Shown here: positions 1 through 12,410 of the stretch, piece after piece
How positions within the stretch are numbered: position 1 is the first letter of the stretch
Layout of the letters: each line of letters starts with the position of its first letter
Assembly (NCBI GenBank): GCA_035235625.1
Contig: CP141144.1
Span: 43,832,014 to 43,896,013 of the forward strand
Length of the DNA: 64,000 nucleotides
Origin: Saururus chinensis
Lineage: Eukaryota; Streptophyta; Magnoliopsida; Piperales; Saururaceae
Direction: 5' to 3'
Made by a program: the position numbers and the translations under genes
The notes under the pieces: generated by a model
Told to the model about the DNA's origin: nothing
Seen by the model: the letters and a program-made list of their open reading frames with translations, nothing else
The model's database searches: none

Positions 1-1160
1 GCCCGTACTGACTCACCTGAAGCGATCAATGTGGATCAAAATGGGCCTGAGCCCATACCATGGCCTAATAGGCTCCATGCTATCATCATGTTGTATAGCG
101 GGAAGCCATCCAACGATCGACAACCAAAAATAGGCAAAAGGGTTAGAAAAGGGGCAGTCTCGCCTCTGTGCCATTTGGAAATAGGGCAGAGGAGGTGGAA
201 TGAGGCTGGGAGAGACGACCTCTCGCCATCATTGGGCCAATGAGCACGCCGAGGCTGGCTAGCCATGGCTGGCCCATCGACGTGTCTGCAAAGCAAAACA
301 AAAGAAAAAAGTGGTTGGGGCATCTAACTCAAGACAATGAGAAGGTGCGGAGTGGCAATAGAAATAGAAATAGCATAGGTGAATTATCGATCACATGTTT
401 CTTTTCCATCTACATTAGCTTAAACGTATTGAAAATTTTCAACTATGATCAACACAATTACATTACACCTTGCTTATGGATGCTCGTGTTGTACTGCTTC
501 CATCGTGCAATTAATGTTTGGATTTGCTAAAATGTAAAATTTATGAAACAAATGTATGTAATTCAATTAACATGAGAAGCATGTACCAGGATAGTTCAAC
601 ATCCCTTCTTTGTGGGGACCACATGTATGAGCATCTTTACCTTCTTTTGCCTTGTAATTATGACCAAAATGCATGACTGTGCAGCCCTACTCTTGGTCGA
701 CAAGTCCTTTGCTTTATAGAAAAGAAATTAATACTCTATTTCGAAGCGGGGACAACATGTGATGAGTTCTATGAAAATAACTGAACTTTTTTTATTGATA
801 TGAAGATTGGAGGGGGGAAAAACGATTAGAGAAGACTTAATCCATAACCATATCTCAATTCCACGATCTTATGAATTTAAGTAGAGAAATCTATCCCGAC
901 ATTTGCAATTCATGGAGGAAGACACCAAGTCTAATTACACATGAGAATTGATAAAATAAAAATCCCAAAAATGATTATGAGTCCTATTTAGACTCTTCTA
1001 CTAATTCTCCTCCCAAACCGAATATCCAACATAGCTTCAGATATTTAAAATTTCACTTGCATGTGCCATGTTAGGTTCCCATGTAGCATGAGTGATCCCT
1101 ACTGAGCCTGCACCTCAACAGGTATGGAGACAAGATTTTGACAAATCGGACCATTCAGCT
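1..1160. other. Intergenic, no gene recognised
   Basis: AT-rich plant sequence downstream of the reverse-strand RING-H2 gene. Only short ORFs without recognisable motifs are present, some of them purine-rich in the first 350 bases. I see no repeat boundaries, RNA gene or transposon end here. Confidence 0.5.
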
Positions 1161-1805
1161 TCATATTTGGACTCGGCAGTTAGGGCAGGAGCTCTTGTTG
1201 TTCAGCCACTGCAAAAGACAACCGTAATGGAAGAGATGCTCGCATGGCATCCTGGTGACTTTTTCTCCTTTCACAAAGACTTCCGTGCATATAGTGCATG
1301 CACTCGAACAGTCTTCACTCATGGCCAACCCTTTCACCAACATCTCGACCGCGCTCATCGACGCCGGAGCAATCGTGAACTCCGCCGCCTCTGCCGACTC
1401 CCTCAACGCAGACTGGAGCAAGTGATCCTCCTCAGCCACCCATATCGTGTCCACGTCAAGTGTCAATATCAACAGTGTACGAAAATCCTGCTTGTTCACA
1501 GCTTCCACCACCTCACATATACTCTCCGTCATTGGACGTGCACCGTCGGGGCAAAGCCCCCAATACTGAAGATCCTCGTAGATCCTCTCCTGCAGTTTTT
1601 TGCGACCGGCGTAGAATCTTCGGGTGCTGAAAGCCATGTAGGGTGGGCGCTCATCAATGGCGGCAATCCCTTGCGGAGAGTGAAGGCCCCGCCTGAGATT
1701 GTGATTTAGGCGAAGTTGAATTGAAAAACTGGCGTTGTCCCCTTGGGTTTTGTCCGCTCTTTCTGTATAGGAAATATGGTAATGGTGGCGGTGACGATCC
1801 TCCAT
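1161..1805 (-). CDS. RING-H2 finger protein, probable E3 ubiquitin ligase (copy A)
   Basis: Single-exon ORF of 214 residues ending in a RING-H2 domain at about residues 170-210. The ligand spacing is C-X2-C-X14-C-X1-H-X2-H-X2-C-X10-C-X2-C, from CTIC to CPNC, and four residues follow the last cysteine. RING-H2 proteins of this kind bind two zinc ions and recruit E2 enzymes to ubiquitinate substrates; the substrate here is unknown. The frame stays open upstream to an ATG at 1946 (261 residues). I chose the start at 1805 because the protein then begins MEDR, matching the N-terminus of the paralogue at 49690 (MDEI), and because the sequence before it aligns with the paralogue's untranslated leader. 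The motif [10 protein letters not shown] is shared with that paralogue. A 205-codon antisense ORF over the same bases is a shadow. Expression is unverified. Confidence 0.8.
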   Translation of the reverse strand: MEDRHRHHYHISYTERADKTQGDNASFSIQLRLNHNLRRGLHSPQGIAAIDERPPYMAFSTRRFYAGRKKLQERIYEDLQYWGLCPDGARPMTESICEVVEAVNKQDFRTLLILTLDVDTIWVAEEDHLLQSALRESAEAAEFTIAPASMSAVEMLVKGLAMSEDCSSACTICTEVFVKGEKVTRMPCEHLFHYGCLLQWLNNKSSCPNCRVQI

Positions 1806-2718
1806 GTCGTTCAGCGAAGATCGACTCTGCAATGTTGATGAACAACACTTGCAGAAGATGCACAAGGGAAAAACTGGGATGAGAAGCTTCAGGCAGAAAG
1901 ATTGGCTGATGATCGATGAAGAAAGTGGAGTTGATGGGAACCTCAATGGTGAATTTATATCGGAAAAGTATGAAGATTCCTAGTAGGTAACGAATAATGC
2001 AAGTATGGCTGTTGAAGGCTTCTTCTACAAGTTTGATCTATCTACGAGAGTTTCCTTCTATAGTTACATTCTGGTTTCCTAAAATATGAAATCTTTCCTC
2101 ATCTGCGTCAATGGCAGCCAATGATGGGACTTACCTTGTGAACCGGACCGGATGAGGAGATTGGTGTTGGTTCAATTATTTGCTCTGAAAACTCGGGCCT
2201 AAAATGTGATGAAAGTTGGAAACTTCTAATTAAAAGACGTTCACGAATCGCATACACCTATATAATACTCTTTACATTTTATATTAATAGCTATATTTAA
2301 TTTATTAAAAATAATTAAAATTAATTTATTTTAAAAAACCAAATGTAACTATTAATATGAGACGAGAGGCCTTGGCATGTGCTCAATGCTTTCAAAATTT
2401 TACCGCCCGTGTTCCATGTATGCCATTGGATATTGATCCAACAACACAAAATGCACGAGGAGCACGCCTAGCTAGGGGTGTGCAAGCTGGCATATGTAAT
2501 TTTTTTTAATAATATTAAGCATCTTATTTAAAGATTATAAAAAGAAAATACAATGATTGAGAGCTACAACCTACTTTGTTCTATTCACTCATATGGGTTT
2601 CCATAATTTTCTAGTTTCCTATATTAAAGGTTTCTCCATAGATTTTAGCTTTCCTGACCACCTCCAGTATCAACTATCAAGGCTTGCCATTAGAATACGG
2701 ACCAGTTGAGGGGGTTGA
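1806..2718. other. Upstream region of RING-H2 copy A
   Basis: The first 300 bases resemble the leader of the paralogue at 49690 and probably hold the 5' UTR and promoter of the reverse-strand gene. The rest is AT-rich and includes a Stowaway-like remnant. No further gene is recognised. Confidence 0.45.
2264..2371. mobile_element. Stowaway-like MITE remnant
   Basis: Short AT-rich segment with inverted ends: the left side reads TATTAATAGCTATATTTA and the reverse complement of the right side reads TATTAATAGTTACATTTG. This matches the subterminal pattern of Tc1/mariner-type Stowaway MITEs. The outer CTCCCTCC-type terminus is degenerate, so the boundaries are approximate. Confidence 0.4.
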
Positions 2719-3187
2719 TGTGTAGAATTGTGTCAAATGGACCTGTAAAGTGAGTATTTGACTGTAAGGACTCTTATCTTGAAGTAGATTATTTTTAATA
2801 TTATTTATCGGTTATCGTATGGTTTAAGCATTTTGAGATTAAATTCGGTAGTTTTCAAAAATAAATGAGGTTTCTAAAGGTTTTAATCAAAAAAGATAAC
2901 TCCGCATTTATGAGTTTTAAGTGATTTTGGGTCAAATTTAAAATTTTGGGATTTTTTAATTTTTTTATCAATTTTCTAAAAATTAGGGTTTGGCAAGACC
3001 CCCTATAGGCCCCACCAAAAAAATTAAGATTTTTGGTCCAAAATGCCCCAGACATCAATGGAAGACACTATAACAATTTCCAAAATTTTTCTGGACCTAA
3101 TTTTGGGATAAATTGCCAAATTTCTTAATTTTAGTTAAAAACTTTATTTCTACCGCACATTTTAATTAGGTTTAGCCCAACCCTTCC

Positions 3188-3194
3188 TATAAAA
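3188..3194 (+). promoter_or_regulatory. TATA box candidate in solo LTR
   Basis: TATAAAA followed by GG lies about 470 bases into the LTR, a plausible position for the U3/R promoter. It is assigned from sequence and location only. Confidence 0.35.
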
Positions 3195-5222
3195 GGAATG
3201 GGCTAAGCCATTTCCAAATTGAGAATAGGCTTAGCCTAGAGATTGGAGCCTAATCCCCGATTAGGCCAAAAATAGAAACGATTAGAGGTGAGTTTAACTT
3301 AATCTTTGCTTAATATTTAAGGTTTTCTAAAAAAATTCTCTTAATCTTGTCTTCCCCCATAGTTTCAATCTTTTTTGAAAGCATTAAAGTACTATTTTGC
3401 TCTTCCTTTCTAAACCCTAATATTCAAAAATTCATTTTTAAGCTTCTAAAGCTCTAGATCTAAGGGTTACTTTTGATTTTTAAAGCTAAATCGAGTTTAG
3501 ATATGTATTAACTTAAAAATAGTAAAAATGAAAGTGTTAGAGGTGGTTAAAGGTTTAATCCGACCCAAATCTAGAATGAGAGGTAATGGGTCTTTCAAAT
3601 TTCAGCTTTGTGGTGGTAAAAATCTTGATTTTATGATTTTATTTGAATGAGTTTTGCTTGATTAGAGCTCTCATAGTAGGTTTAATAAATGTTAATCTCT
3701 TGCTTCGATTTCTTAGGGTTTTATCTTAGAATGGGTTAAATTAGAGTTCTGGAAGGATTGATGGGATTTTGATGGTGTATGAGACCATGAATGAAGGTTT
3801 TAAGGTGCTTTCATGGTATCTCGGTTTTTATTTTTAAAATGGAGAAGAAGGTCTCAATCTGCCTTGTTGGTGATCGATCGGGCCTTATGGTTATTCAATC
3901 GGCTATACAACAGTTCAGCTATTTTAAAAATTTATGCTCATTTCAATGTTTTTACTCCATTTAATGATTCTAATGGTTATGAGAGGTGTGTTATATTAGA
4001 ATTAGGCTACCGAAAGTGTGGAATTGATGATGGAGGTTTATGAATTATACATGCTTAAGTGTTGTTATGTGGTATGATATTATATGTTGATAATTATGCA
4101 TGTTAATCTTAGATTACCTTGAATCTTCGAATGTTAGAATTCTTGTGATTAGAGTATGTTTCCAGTAGGAATATTATATGGTAAATGATGAGATATGTTC
4201 TCTTATAATGAGAATGGTTTATGAGTAATTGATGTTATCATGTTATGACTTAATGTGTAGAAAAATCATGCTTGTAGGACTGAGCGTTTGATTTCACATA
4301 GATGGATTTAAGCTTTACGATAGATTTTACTTTGATTTCAGTTGGGAATCATTATTTTGAATGTGTTTAAGTATGCGTATATTGCCTTATGAGTTTATGT
4401 TAAAGCATTGGTTATGTGCTTAGAATATGCATGGATACACACACGCATGAGGAATCTACTATGAAATTGTAGTTAATTATGTTTTGATTATGATGCATGA
4501 GGGGACTGATTGGGAGCACGTTCCATGTGTTGGAACCCACTTAGATCTTGCTCACGGATGTAACATGATATAATGTATCATTGATCGGACTTCATGAATG
4601 AGGTTTTACTGAGGTTTAACCGGAATTGATCGATTTTATGCAATGATGTAAGATTGCGTGCCAAATTAATTAATTGGTAAATTAATCGGAACTTGGTTGG
4701 TCCGAAATGACATAATTTCGATTTAAGTTCCTCTGTGGAACATGTATACTCCCTAGGTTGAGTCTAGTTAAATTGAGTTATATGGGGAAGAGTTGTGTAC
4801 TTGTCTTGCGGATGAGATTATTAAGGTTGTCATCTGAACCCTAAGAATTCAGAGTGGTACGCCTTCGTGCACCGGCTACCACGTGTTCTAGGGTTCCCTA
4901 TGTGGGAATTTAGGCTCTCCCCCACCACAGAAAATGTCTCGGGGCGAACACATCTGCTCGAGGTTCTTTGTGTGAGATTCAGACTTTACTGTGTGTATTG
5001 TCTAGGCGAGCAACATTAGGGGCTGACCACCCCCGCTTCTTATTTTTCCTACATGGAAAAATGGACGACGTCTCGCCTTCATGGCCTTGACTATGTCCTG
5101 CTTATATGACAATACTTGTGTTTACCCCTTGATGGAGACATTCACCATTTGTATTGATGTATATGTATTATGAATACTATGCATGATTGTGTATCATGTG
5201 TTTGACATATTTATTGTGTAGG

Positions 5223-5400
5223 ATGAATGAGGATGTGGTATGAATGCATAATCAGAAATTGTGTGGTTGAGACACTATTATACAAGCTTATGTGATACGA
5301 ATGTATAATAAAAAATTGTGTGGTTGAGACACTATTATGCAAGTTTATGTGATATGAATACATGATCAGAAAGTGTGTGAATGAGACACTATTATGCAAG
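5223..5400. repeat. 57-bp tandem repeat, about 3 copies
   Basis: The phrase GAGACACTATTATGCAAG or a near copy recurs every 57 bases (GACACT starts at 5271, 5328 and 5385). Copies differ at a few positions. Because 57 is divisible by three, the reverse frame is open with a 19-residue period, but nothing suggests that peptide is a gene. Confidence 0.75.
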
Positions 5401-6209
5401 TTTATGTAATATAGTTATATGATTAGAAATGATGTGAAAGATACTTCTTATGTGATTTATGAGATTATCATGCTTGATTTGAGTAGATATGAACAAATAC
5501 CTATGTAAGATGCATGTTAGGTTATAACTTGAATATTTATGACTTGACTTGATATGTATGTCTTATACATGGTAGCTCTTATGTTTATGGTTATATAGGG
5601 GTTTTAGCTAGGAAATTATCAGAAAATAGTATAACATGTAAATTTTGGATCTAAATTACTACATTGTCATGCTGTCGTGTTTTCTAATTATTATAGTTGT
5701 ATTCAAACCATTATTGAGTTTTATACTCATCCCACTTTCCTTGTTTTGTTTTGGGGCTACATGGTGTGACATGCAGTTGAACATGATCCTCTGTATGAGA
5801 AACGGTCAGGGAGAGCTTGGGATTAGGCGTGGAGGCCTCTAGACTTTGCATATTTTTTTTATTATTTTATTATGATGTTAGAACACCTTGTGGAGTGGTT
5901 CTTGTTTCAGACTTATGATATATTATGTCTTTAGATTTGTTTGAAACCTTGTTTTAAGCTAAGTGTGTTGACTTTGGATTATTAATATGTGGGTTAAGAC
6001 TTGTAAACTAATTTAGAGTTAAAGTTATCTTTTGTTCTACTTATTTACTCTTCCTCAAAGTAGTGTGTGACTTTGCTAATTAGACTACCCGTAGGTGGGG
6101 CATAGTCTTCCGCTATTTCTTTAATCGTTTTTCAATTCCGTCACCCCCGTGAACTAGACCGGCCCTTGGACCGGGTTCAACTCTGGTCGGGCAGTGCCGG
6201 GGCATGACA

Positions 6210-6860
6210 TTGACTATTCATCTGCTTGCCTTTCCAATTAATAATTCTGATTAAAAAAAATAATATTCATACTACTAATAAAAGGGAGAATTTTAACTTC
6301 TAATCTAAGTAAAATGTGACTTCTTTACCCTTAATTTTCAATACAAAGATGACATTTTTGCCCTTGTCATTTTGGCCACCTCCCACATTACTAAACTTAG
6401 TAGGTGACAAAGAAGGGTTCCAGGAGTAATTATGTTGTTTAAAATTAGAAATTTAAAAACTATACTGCTTAAACAATTATTTTCCTCCAATAGGTTACAC
6501 CTATTCCTCCTTGGCTACTACGTACAATAGCCTTGAAAACCTTTTGCTTTAGAATGCATCTATATGCACCCTAATAGTCCCAGAGTATCCATTTTACTCA
6601 TAAATTCATGAGGGGATTTATGAGTTATTAGGGTGCATACAAATACTTTCTTTGCTTTAATGGGATTATGCAATTCTACCACAGTCGAGAAGGTTGGTAA
6701 GTACATGTGGTCCATAAAAAGTTCATAGCCATCTTCCTAGGCTTGGAGAGCATTGTCATGGAGGCATTCGGGAATGACCATCCATGATTATGCTATTTTA
6801 ACTAGTTTTCTTTAGGGGTGTCTTTTAAGTAAGATGCTCGAAGGAAGAAAGCAATAGGAT
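6210..6860. other. Intergenic sequence with a hairpin
   Basis: AT-rich sequence after the solo LTR. The one structured item is an imperfect inverted repeat at 6561-6640, in which ATGCACCCTAATA is answered by TATTAGGGTGCAT. No gene is recognised. Confidence 0.45.
6561..6640. repeat. Short hairpin element
   Basis: The arms TATGCACCCTAATA and TATTAGGGTGCATA enclose a core containing TTTACTCATAAATTCATGA. A close relative of this core occurs at 62890-62930, inside another inverted repeat, suggesting a small foldback family. Confidence 0.5.
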
Positions 6861-8250
6861 TTAGTTCTTCAATAGGATGAAAATAATGAGAAGGTTGCCT
6901 GGAGGATGCTTCAACATCAGGGTAAAAGATAGGGTCCTTACCATTAGATTTAGAAGGCCGGATAGGAAGAGGTGTTTGGCGAGTGAGGGAAGGTGTAGGA
7001 GGAGTGTTTGGTGAGAGAGGGAAGGTTTGTGGTGGAGGGTTGGAACCAACTGGCTAGAGTGTAGAGGAATATGTTGTTGAGGATGGTAGTTCAAGATGTA
7101 AGAGGAGGGATTTTCGAATAAGGTAGCAAAGGCTGGGTAGCTTGGAAAGGGAAGTAGTTTAGGGGCTTGAGAGGTCTCAAGGGGCTTGAGAAGTCTCAAG
7201 GCTCCTGTGATGTGCTTCAAGGTGCCTTTTTTCTACATCCTTTTGAGAGATGAGTTTGGAGGTAGTAGAAAAGTCTTGCTATTTTGAAGCGATCTAAAGA
7301 CATTCTTGGTGGAGTTTGTCAATCTTGTCTCGAAGTTCAAGTAAAAAGCTAGAATTTGGAGCAACTAGTGTAGTAAGCTTTTGTTGCTCTATGAGGAGCT
7401 TTGAAAGGGCTATGTTCTGGGCAACAATATTTGTGGCTTGCCAGTTCAAGGCAGCTTTTGTGGCAGAGATATATTTAGGTCATTCGTCAGAGGTTTGGCC
7501 TGCTGGTGTTGATGTTTGATATGCTTGGTAAGGTCTTAATAGTTTTTTTGGAGAAGGGAACTCAGGTTTAAGCATGAAAATTTGAGGAATAATATTTTCA
7601 ATAGCAGTATGAGTTTGAGCACTTGGTTGACATGGATCTTCATCATCAAGGGCTTGTAGCACTTTGGAGTAATAGTCACAAAGGTTGGGCTCCTTTCTTC
7701 TGGGGTACAAGACATAATAGTCAAATTTCCTAGGGGGTTCTCCTAAGAGATCAACCTTGGGATCTCCTGCATCATATCGCTACTTTAGCTCTTGCTATGC
7801 AGATTTTAGGGTTTAGGGTTTAAACCACAAAAATCAAAGGGCTTCTTTAGGTCAATAGTACTAAAATTTGAAACTGAAAGGGCAAAGGCAGGTATATTCA
7901 AGATGAGGGATTTGGCAAGAGACATGTATTTCAAACTAGGTAGATCTTAAGATAGGTATTGATGGAGGTGATAGTTCGTAGGGGAAAAGTAAAAAAGGCT
8001 AGTAGTTCTAAAATTTTTGGAGGGAGGTTTTCACAATCTTTGAGAGGAAGTAGGTCGAGTAATAAGTTTTGGGGTAAAGAAGTGGGCGGTGGATGTGAAG
8101 TCCTTAGTTGGGATAGAAAATCAGCAATGATGTTGTCCTTTCCTTTAAGTTTCTTTACTTGAAATTTTCATTTGAAAAACCAATTATGCGAGCATAGAAG
8201 CTGGACATTAGGCAGTTGCTTCTGCTTGAAATGTAGCATATGAGGGAAGG
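6861..8250 (-). pseudogene. Decayed RNase H and downstream region of a reverse-transcribing element
   Basis: On the reverse strand around 8100-8250 a frame reads into KGKDNIIADFLSQ, the characteristic C-terminal end of the RNase H domain of gypsy-like elements and plant pararetroviruses. The sequence continues through further blocks: one rich in proline and leucine near 7990-8080, and one with YYSKVLQALDDED near 7640-7680. Several stop codons and frame changes break it. No LTR could be paired with it. The long coding tail after RNase H suggests an endogenous Caulimoviridae-type relic rather than a standard gypsy element, but this is inference. It is non-functional as it stands. Confidence 0.4.
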
Positions 8251-8674
8251 CACTCTCCACCGTGAACAATTGTTAGATGCTATTTCCTACGTAGAAATGA
8301 TGCCTCTCACTTTAGACTCGCATATTGAGATGCTATTTGTACCTTTTCTCTTTATCTTTAATTATATTTTCTCTTTTTTCTTTATACCCTCTCTCTTCAC
8401 TTGTCTTATCACGTCTCTTTTTTAATATAATTAAAATAAAAAATTGACATGTATGGTTGGAGTTCCTAGGTCTTCATTTTACCACATAAGTAAATAGAAA
8501 TGTCATTTGAAGACCTCCATCGGAGATGCTCTAAGTCCTCTCTCACAGTTTGTGGGTCATTATGGATGGCAGTACATTGATGGCTGGGCCCAACTAGCAA
8601 CCTGTTTCAATAAGAAGGGTTGGATTGGTACCCATTGTGGCCCGCCCTTGGAACGGATGTGTGTAAGCATAATC

Positions 8675-9090
8675 TCTAGCTAACCTATCACAACCCAGGT
8701 TTAGACTATAAATAACAATTTCTTTGTTTTCTCTTTTTATTTTGATACAAACCCTTCTATTTTTCTTGATGGGTTAGAGACCATCACTTTTTAAGACTGA
8801 ATTACTAGTTATATTATTGATGTTTATTTAATACTTGCATAATATCTTTTCATTTTACAAAAAAAGATTTTTTTAAAAAATAAATCTTCTCTAATTAGGT
8901 TTACATTTATCACATATTAAATAGTATAAAAGCTGCGAGTTTGGGCAACCTATTTCTTAAATGGTATTGGAGTTTGGGCAATACCTACCCGATGGCATCC
9001 AACAAAAGAGGGCAATATATTAAATTACACTTGCTTATATGTGCAAAATTGCCAAGTTGACATGTAATTATTTATTCAAATTTCTTATTG
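8675..9090. repeat. Diverged direct duplication, copy 1
   Basis: Starts near AGCTAACCTATCACAACCC and ends near ACACTTGCTTATATGTG. The same order of blocks recurs about 845 bases downstream, with many substitutions and small indels. Confidence 0.65.
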
Positions 9091-9527
9091 TTTCCTGGTA
9101 GTGATAATAGTTTTTTTAACCCAACTAACCTAATGAAAATCCATTCACAACTAAAAAAAACATCACAAATATCCATCCAACCTTGAAACCATATGAACAA
9201 ACATCTCTAAAAAGGAATTACCATCAAATTTGACACTTAACATAAAATGACAGAGTCACTTCACATACATGGAATATTGAATATATATTTATAAAGATTA
9301 ATATACACATACCTTTTTTTTCACAAAATTATATATATGTGCGCCTATTTTATCATGTGTATCGAATTTTATGCCTTTTGTTATTGCAGTATTGCACATT
9401 CTATGAAATCCACGCCTTTAATTGTTTTCTTTATTACACCTTAAATCTAGTGAAACAAAGAAACTTTTCTTTAAAATGAATTAAATCCGTCACGCTAAAA
9501 TTTAATAATTTTTTCCACTGCTTGTGG

Positions 9528-9935
9528 GTTTAAGCTAACCTATCACAACCCTGTTTTAGGCTATAATAAGCATTCTTTTTTTGTTTTCGCTTCTTGTTTT
9601 GATGCTAGCCCTTATATTTTTCTTGATTGGTTAAAGAATTACGACTGGATTACTAGTTATAATCTTTTATAATTCTTTAATATTAGCATAATATTTTTTT
9701 ATAAAAATAGTTTTTTTATAAATCTAACTTGATTGGGTTCAAGTTTACCAATTCGTAAATGGTATAGGAGTCGAATATGAGTAACTCAAATCTTAAATAG
9801 TATTGGAGTCGAGTCTGGGCAAAACCTACCTTGTGGCATCACTAACTCCACAGACAAAAGAGGGCGACATATCAAAGTACACTTGCTTATATGTGAAAAT
9901 TCCCTAGTTAACATAAGTAATTATTTATTCAACAA
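9528..9935. repeat. Diverged direct duplication, copy 2
   Basis: Second copy of the 8675-9090 segment. Shared blocks include AGCTAACCTATCACAACCC, TTTTTCTTGATTGGTTA, AAAAGAGGGCGACATAT and ACACTTGCTTATATGTG, in the same order. Confidence 0.65.
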
Positions 9936-10605
9936 TATTCTTCCCTCTTATCAGCCTTCTCTCTCTTGTTGAGTACCTTTGATCTCGTCTTTTCCTTGTT
10001 CATCACTTTCTCATTAATAACGGTAAAGACAAATCAAAACAACCATGAGAACTGCCAACATGATGTCTTAGACATCTCTCCATCGTCTCCTTAGGAGGTT
10101 CAATATGATTTTGTGTCGCAATGTTAGCTGATTTGCTTGTGCTCCTTGGTGTAAGTGTTCCCGCAGCAATTTTTGTAGCGGTCTCCCTGTATTTATCTTT
10201 CAGCTTAGAGTGTGAGTGTTCCTTGGTGGCTTCTATATACTCCTATCTTCTAAAAAAATTGAACAAACAACAACTTCTATTTCTTACTAATCAGACATAC
10301 CTACCAACAACACCCTTATATGTCAGGCTTCAAAACTCTTTTCATATCAGCTTTTCCTTCCTCTATTTTGTCACTCATCTATCTGTCAAAAGTTAAACAA
10401 AGCCAAATGTTGTTCCAGTCCAATTAGCATCACTCCTTATATTATAGGCATCTGATTAGAAAAAAAATGACTTGCTTCCTGTCTTCGTTTTGATTGAAGA
10501 CCTGTGTTTGTCAACCAGCTTATTTATATTTAAGTTATAATCAGCTTTGTTATTTTTAAAAAATTAGCATCTCCTTATTTGGAACCTTCTACTTATAATA
10601 ATGTA

Positions 10606-10807
10606 CTCCTTTTGTCCCATATTGATAGTTATATTTAAAAAAATATTAATTTTTATTAAATGACAAAATTTATACATCTAAGAGAAGGTAAAATAAACTT
10701 ATAATACTCAGTTTTAAGTATTTAACCACTTAAATTAAACAAAATAATATTATTAATATAGAATAATTTTTTGGTTAAATAGAACTATTAATTTAAAATA
10801 GAAGGAA
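10606..10807. mobile_element. Stowaway-like MITE (about 202 bp)
   Basis: Begins CTCCTTTTGTCCCATATTGA and ends in the degenerate inverse, with TA on both sides (10604-10605 and 10808-10809). The terminal word resembles the CTCCCTCCGTCCC end of Stowaway elements, which duplicate TA on insertion. The interior is AT-rich and noncoding. Confidence 0.6.
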
Positions 10808-11969
10808 TATATCTACATTTTGCTGACCAAATGCCAACTAAAAACAGAGCCACAACAAAAATGTCCGCAAGGTACAGGCAAAAATTAGTAGACATTTGAT
10901 TCATTGGTTGGGCTGTGCCAGGTTGGAAACGGGTAGACATGCGGGGTCCACGTCCAAGACCCAAAAACAAACGTGGGGTGCACATGGGATGGGACTTGGG
11001 ACGAAGGCCCGTGGGGTCCATCATGGTTCACATCTTTAAAATTACATAAAAGGCCACTTCTTTGGAGGAAATGTTGTCATTTTTCATGTGTTAGGTTACG
11101 AAACTTCTTGTCATGGAACTGAAAGTAACAGTTCCTAATGAGGATTAATATTCAGGCTAATGAAACACATATTGCTAGAAATGTTTGAATTTTCACTGCA
11201 ACTGACTCCCCTCTTGAGTAACTTTTCTCCAAAGATCCCAATCATAAAAAAAAAATATATGGGAAATGAGCGAATAACCTCTAAATCACTAACCATGTTT
11301 GCAATTGACATTATTTCTAACAAGTTTGAGTCACTCTGCTTCAGATTTTGTTTATAATTTAACTCCAACTTTTTACCAATAAAAAAAATATTAGGTACTC
11401 TTGAAGATCACACGAGATTTATTCTCACTTTATACGAGTCATCGATCTTCAAGATCGACAATGCACACGTAAATATATACTTTTTTTGTTTTATATTAAT
11501 TGTTCAATTTAATTTTTTAAAATTAATTAATTTTAATTTATTTTAAAAAATTAAATAAAATCATTACTTACTCTAACATGTGTTAAGATAAAAAAATCTC
11601 CTACTTTTAGCCATGTCACCTTTTTTTATATAATTAATAAATATGTATATATGTGGGGTAAACGCTAAAATAAGGGGCGACATATATACCTCATCTTATG
11701 TGTTAAAGGCATTGTTTCGGATGGGTGCCAACTAGTACTCCATACGTTCACGCAATTACGACCATGACGCTGCGTTACCCCTTTCTTTCGCTTTCAAAGT
11801 CTTTTTCCTCCGAAGTCCCACCTGCTTCAGATGCGATTTCACCAAAATGTTCCTTCCTTCCCCAGGCCCAAAATCGTCTTTTCCGAACCAACCTCCCCGG
11901 CGCCGCGTTGCGAGAAGTGCGTGCGGTGTTTATTTGGAGCAAACAACAACTCCGAACTCGAAAACCCAA
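10808..11969. other. Upstream region of the syntaxin locus
   Basis: No gene is recognised. GC content rises after about 11760 as the sequence approaches the first copy of the syntaxin 5' region, so this may include the ancestral promoter. Short overlapping ORFs at 11725-12132 on both strands have no family signature. Confidence 0.4.
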
Positions 11970-12250
11970 AAAAAGCACTTTTAGTGGAAAAGCAAAAACA
12001 CCAGCTCGTCTCCTCCCCTCTGTCCTCCCGGATCCTCTTCAACTCTTCCGCTCCCCCCATTTCAGAATCCCTCAAATCGCCTCAAATTTGATTCAGGATC
12101 TCTGCGTCAGCTTCCTGCATCCCGCCGATTAGTCGAATCGGACGACCTTCTGACGGTGAATGGATTTTCCGGCGCGTTAATTATTTTATTTGAACTCTGC
12201 ACTTCACCGGATTCAGTCTGGTTTCAATCTTAATTCTGATGCAGATTCGT
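11970..12250 (+). pseudogene. Duplicated 5' UTR and exon 1 of the syntaxin gene, start codon missing
   Basis: Aligns with 14820-15070 over the leader (both contain TCTCCTCCCCTCTGTC-like and TTCCTGCATCCCGCC), the short first exon, the donor site and the start of intron 1. Where the working copy reads ATGAACGACCTT, this copy reads TCGGACGACCTT, so the initiator is lost. The splice donor after CTGACG is a usable GTGAAT. It could still act as a noncoding alternative 5' exon driven by its own upstream promoter; that is inference. Confidence 0.6.
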
Positions 12251-12410
12251 ACGATTTGAAAATGCAGGCATCATCTGGCTAAACGAGCCGTGCTTCTTCT
12301 TCTTCTTCTTCGGATCTTCGATCGCGGGAATCGTCCTCCCCTCCGGCGCTGCCAGGTACGTTGCCTCGCTCCCCCATCCTCCGCTACTCCTGGCCACTTT
12401 CCGCGCCATC

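Larger units (their letters stand above)
2719..6209 (+). mobile_element. Probable solo LTR, Ty3/gypsy type (3.49 kb)
   Basis: The segment begins TGTGTAGAATTG and ends GGGGCATGACA, the TG...CA form of an LTR, and is flanked on both sides by TTGA (2715-2718 and 6210-6213). It contains a TATAAAAGG box near 3188. The 3' portion resembles the U5 side of long gypsy LTRs: it carries GGACCGGGTTCAACTC shortly before the GGGGCATGACA end. No second LTR, primer-binding site or gag/pol was found beside it, which suggests LTR-LTR recombination. The 4-bp rather than 5-bp duplication leaves the exact left end uncertain. Confidence 0.55.
8260..10605. other. Intergenic sequence containing a diverged duplication
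   Basis: No gene is recognised. The main structure is a pair of diverged direct copies (8675-9090 and 9528-9935). A 91-codon ORF at 10121-10396 has a hydrophobic start but no family signature, and I do not treat it as a gene. Confidence 0.45.

Noticed and set aside
1092..1709. 205-codon plus-strand ORF
   Set aside because: It lies antisense over the RING-H2 coding region and has no domain; the reverse strand carries the full zinc-ligand pattern.
11725..12132. 135-codon ORF upstream of syntaxin
   Set aside because: It overlaps the syntaxin leader copy in a different frame from the exon and has no family signature.
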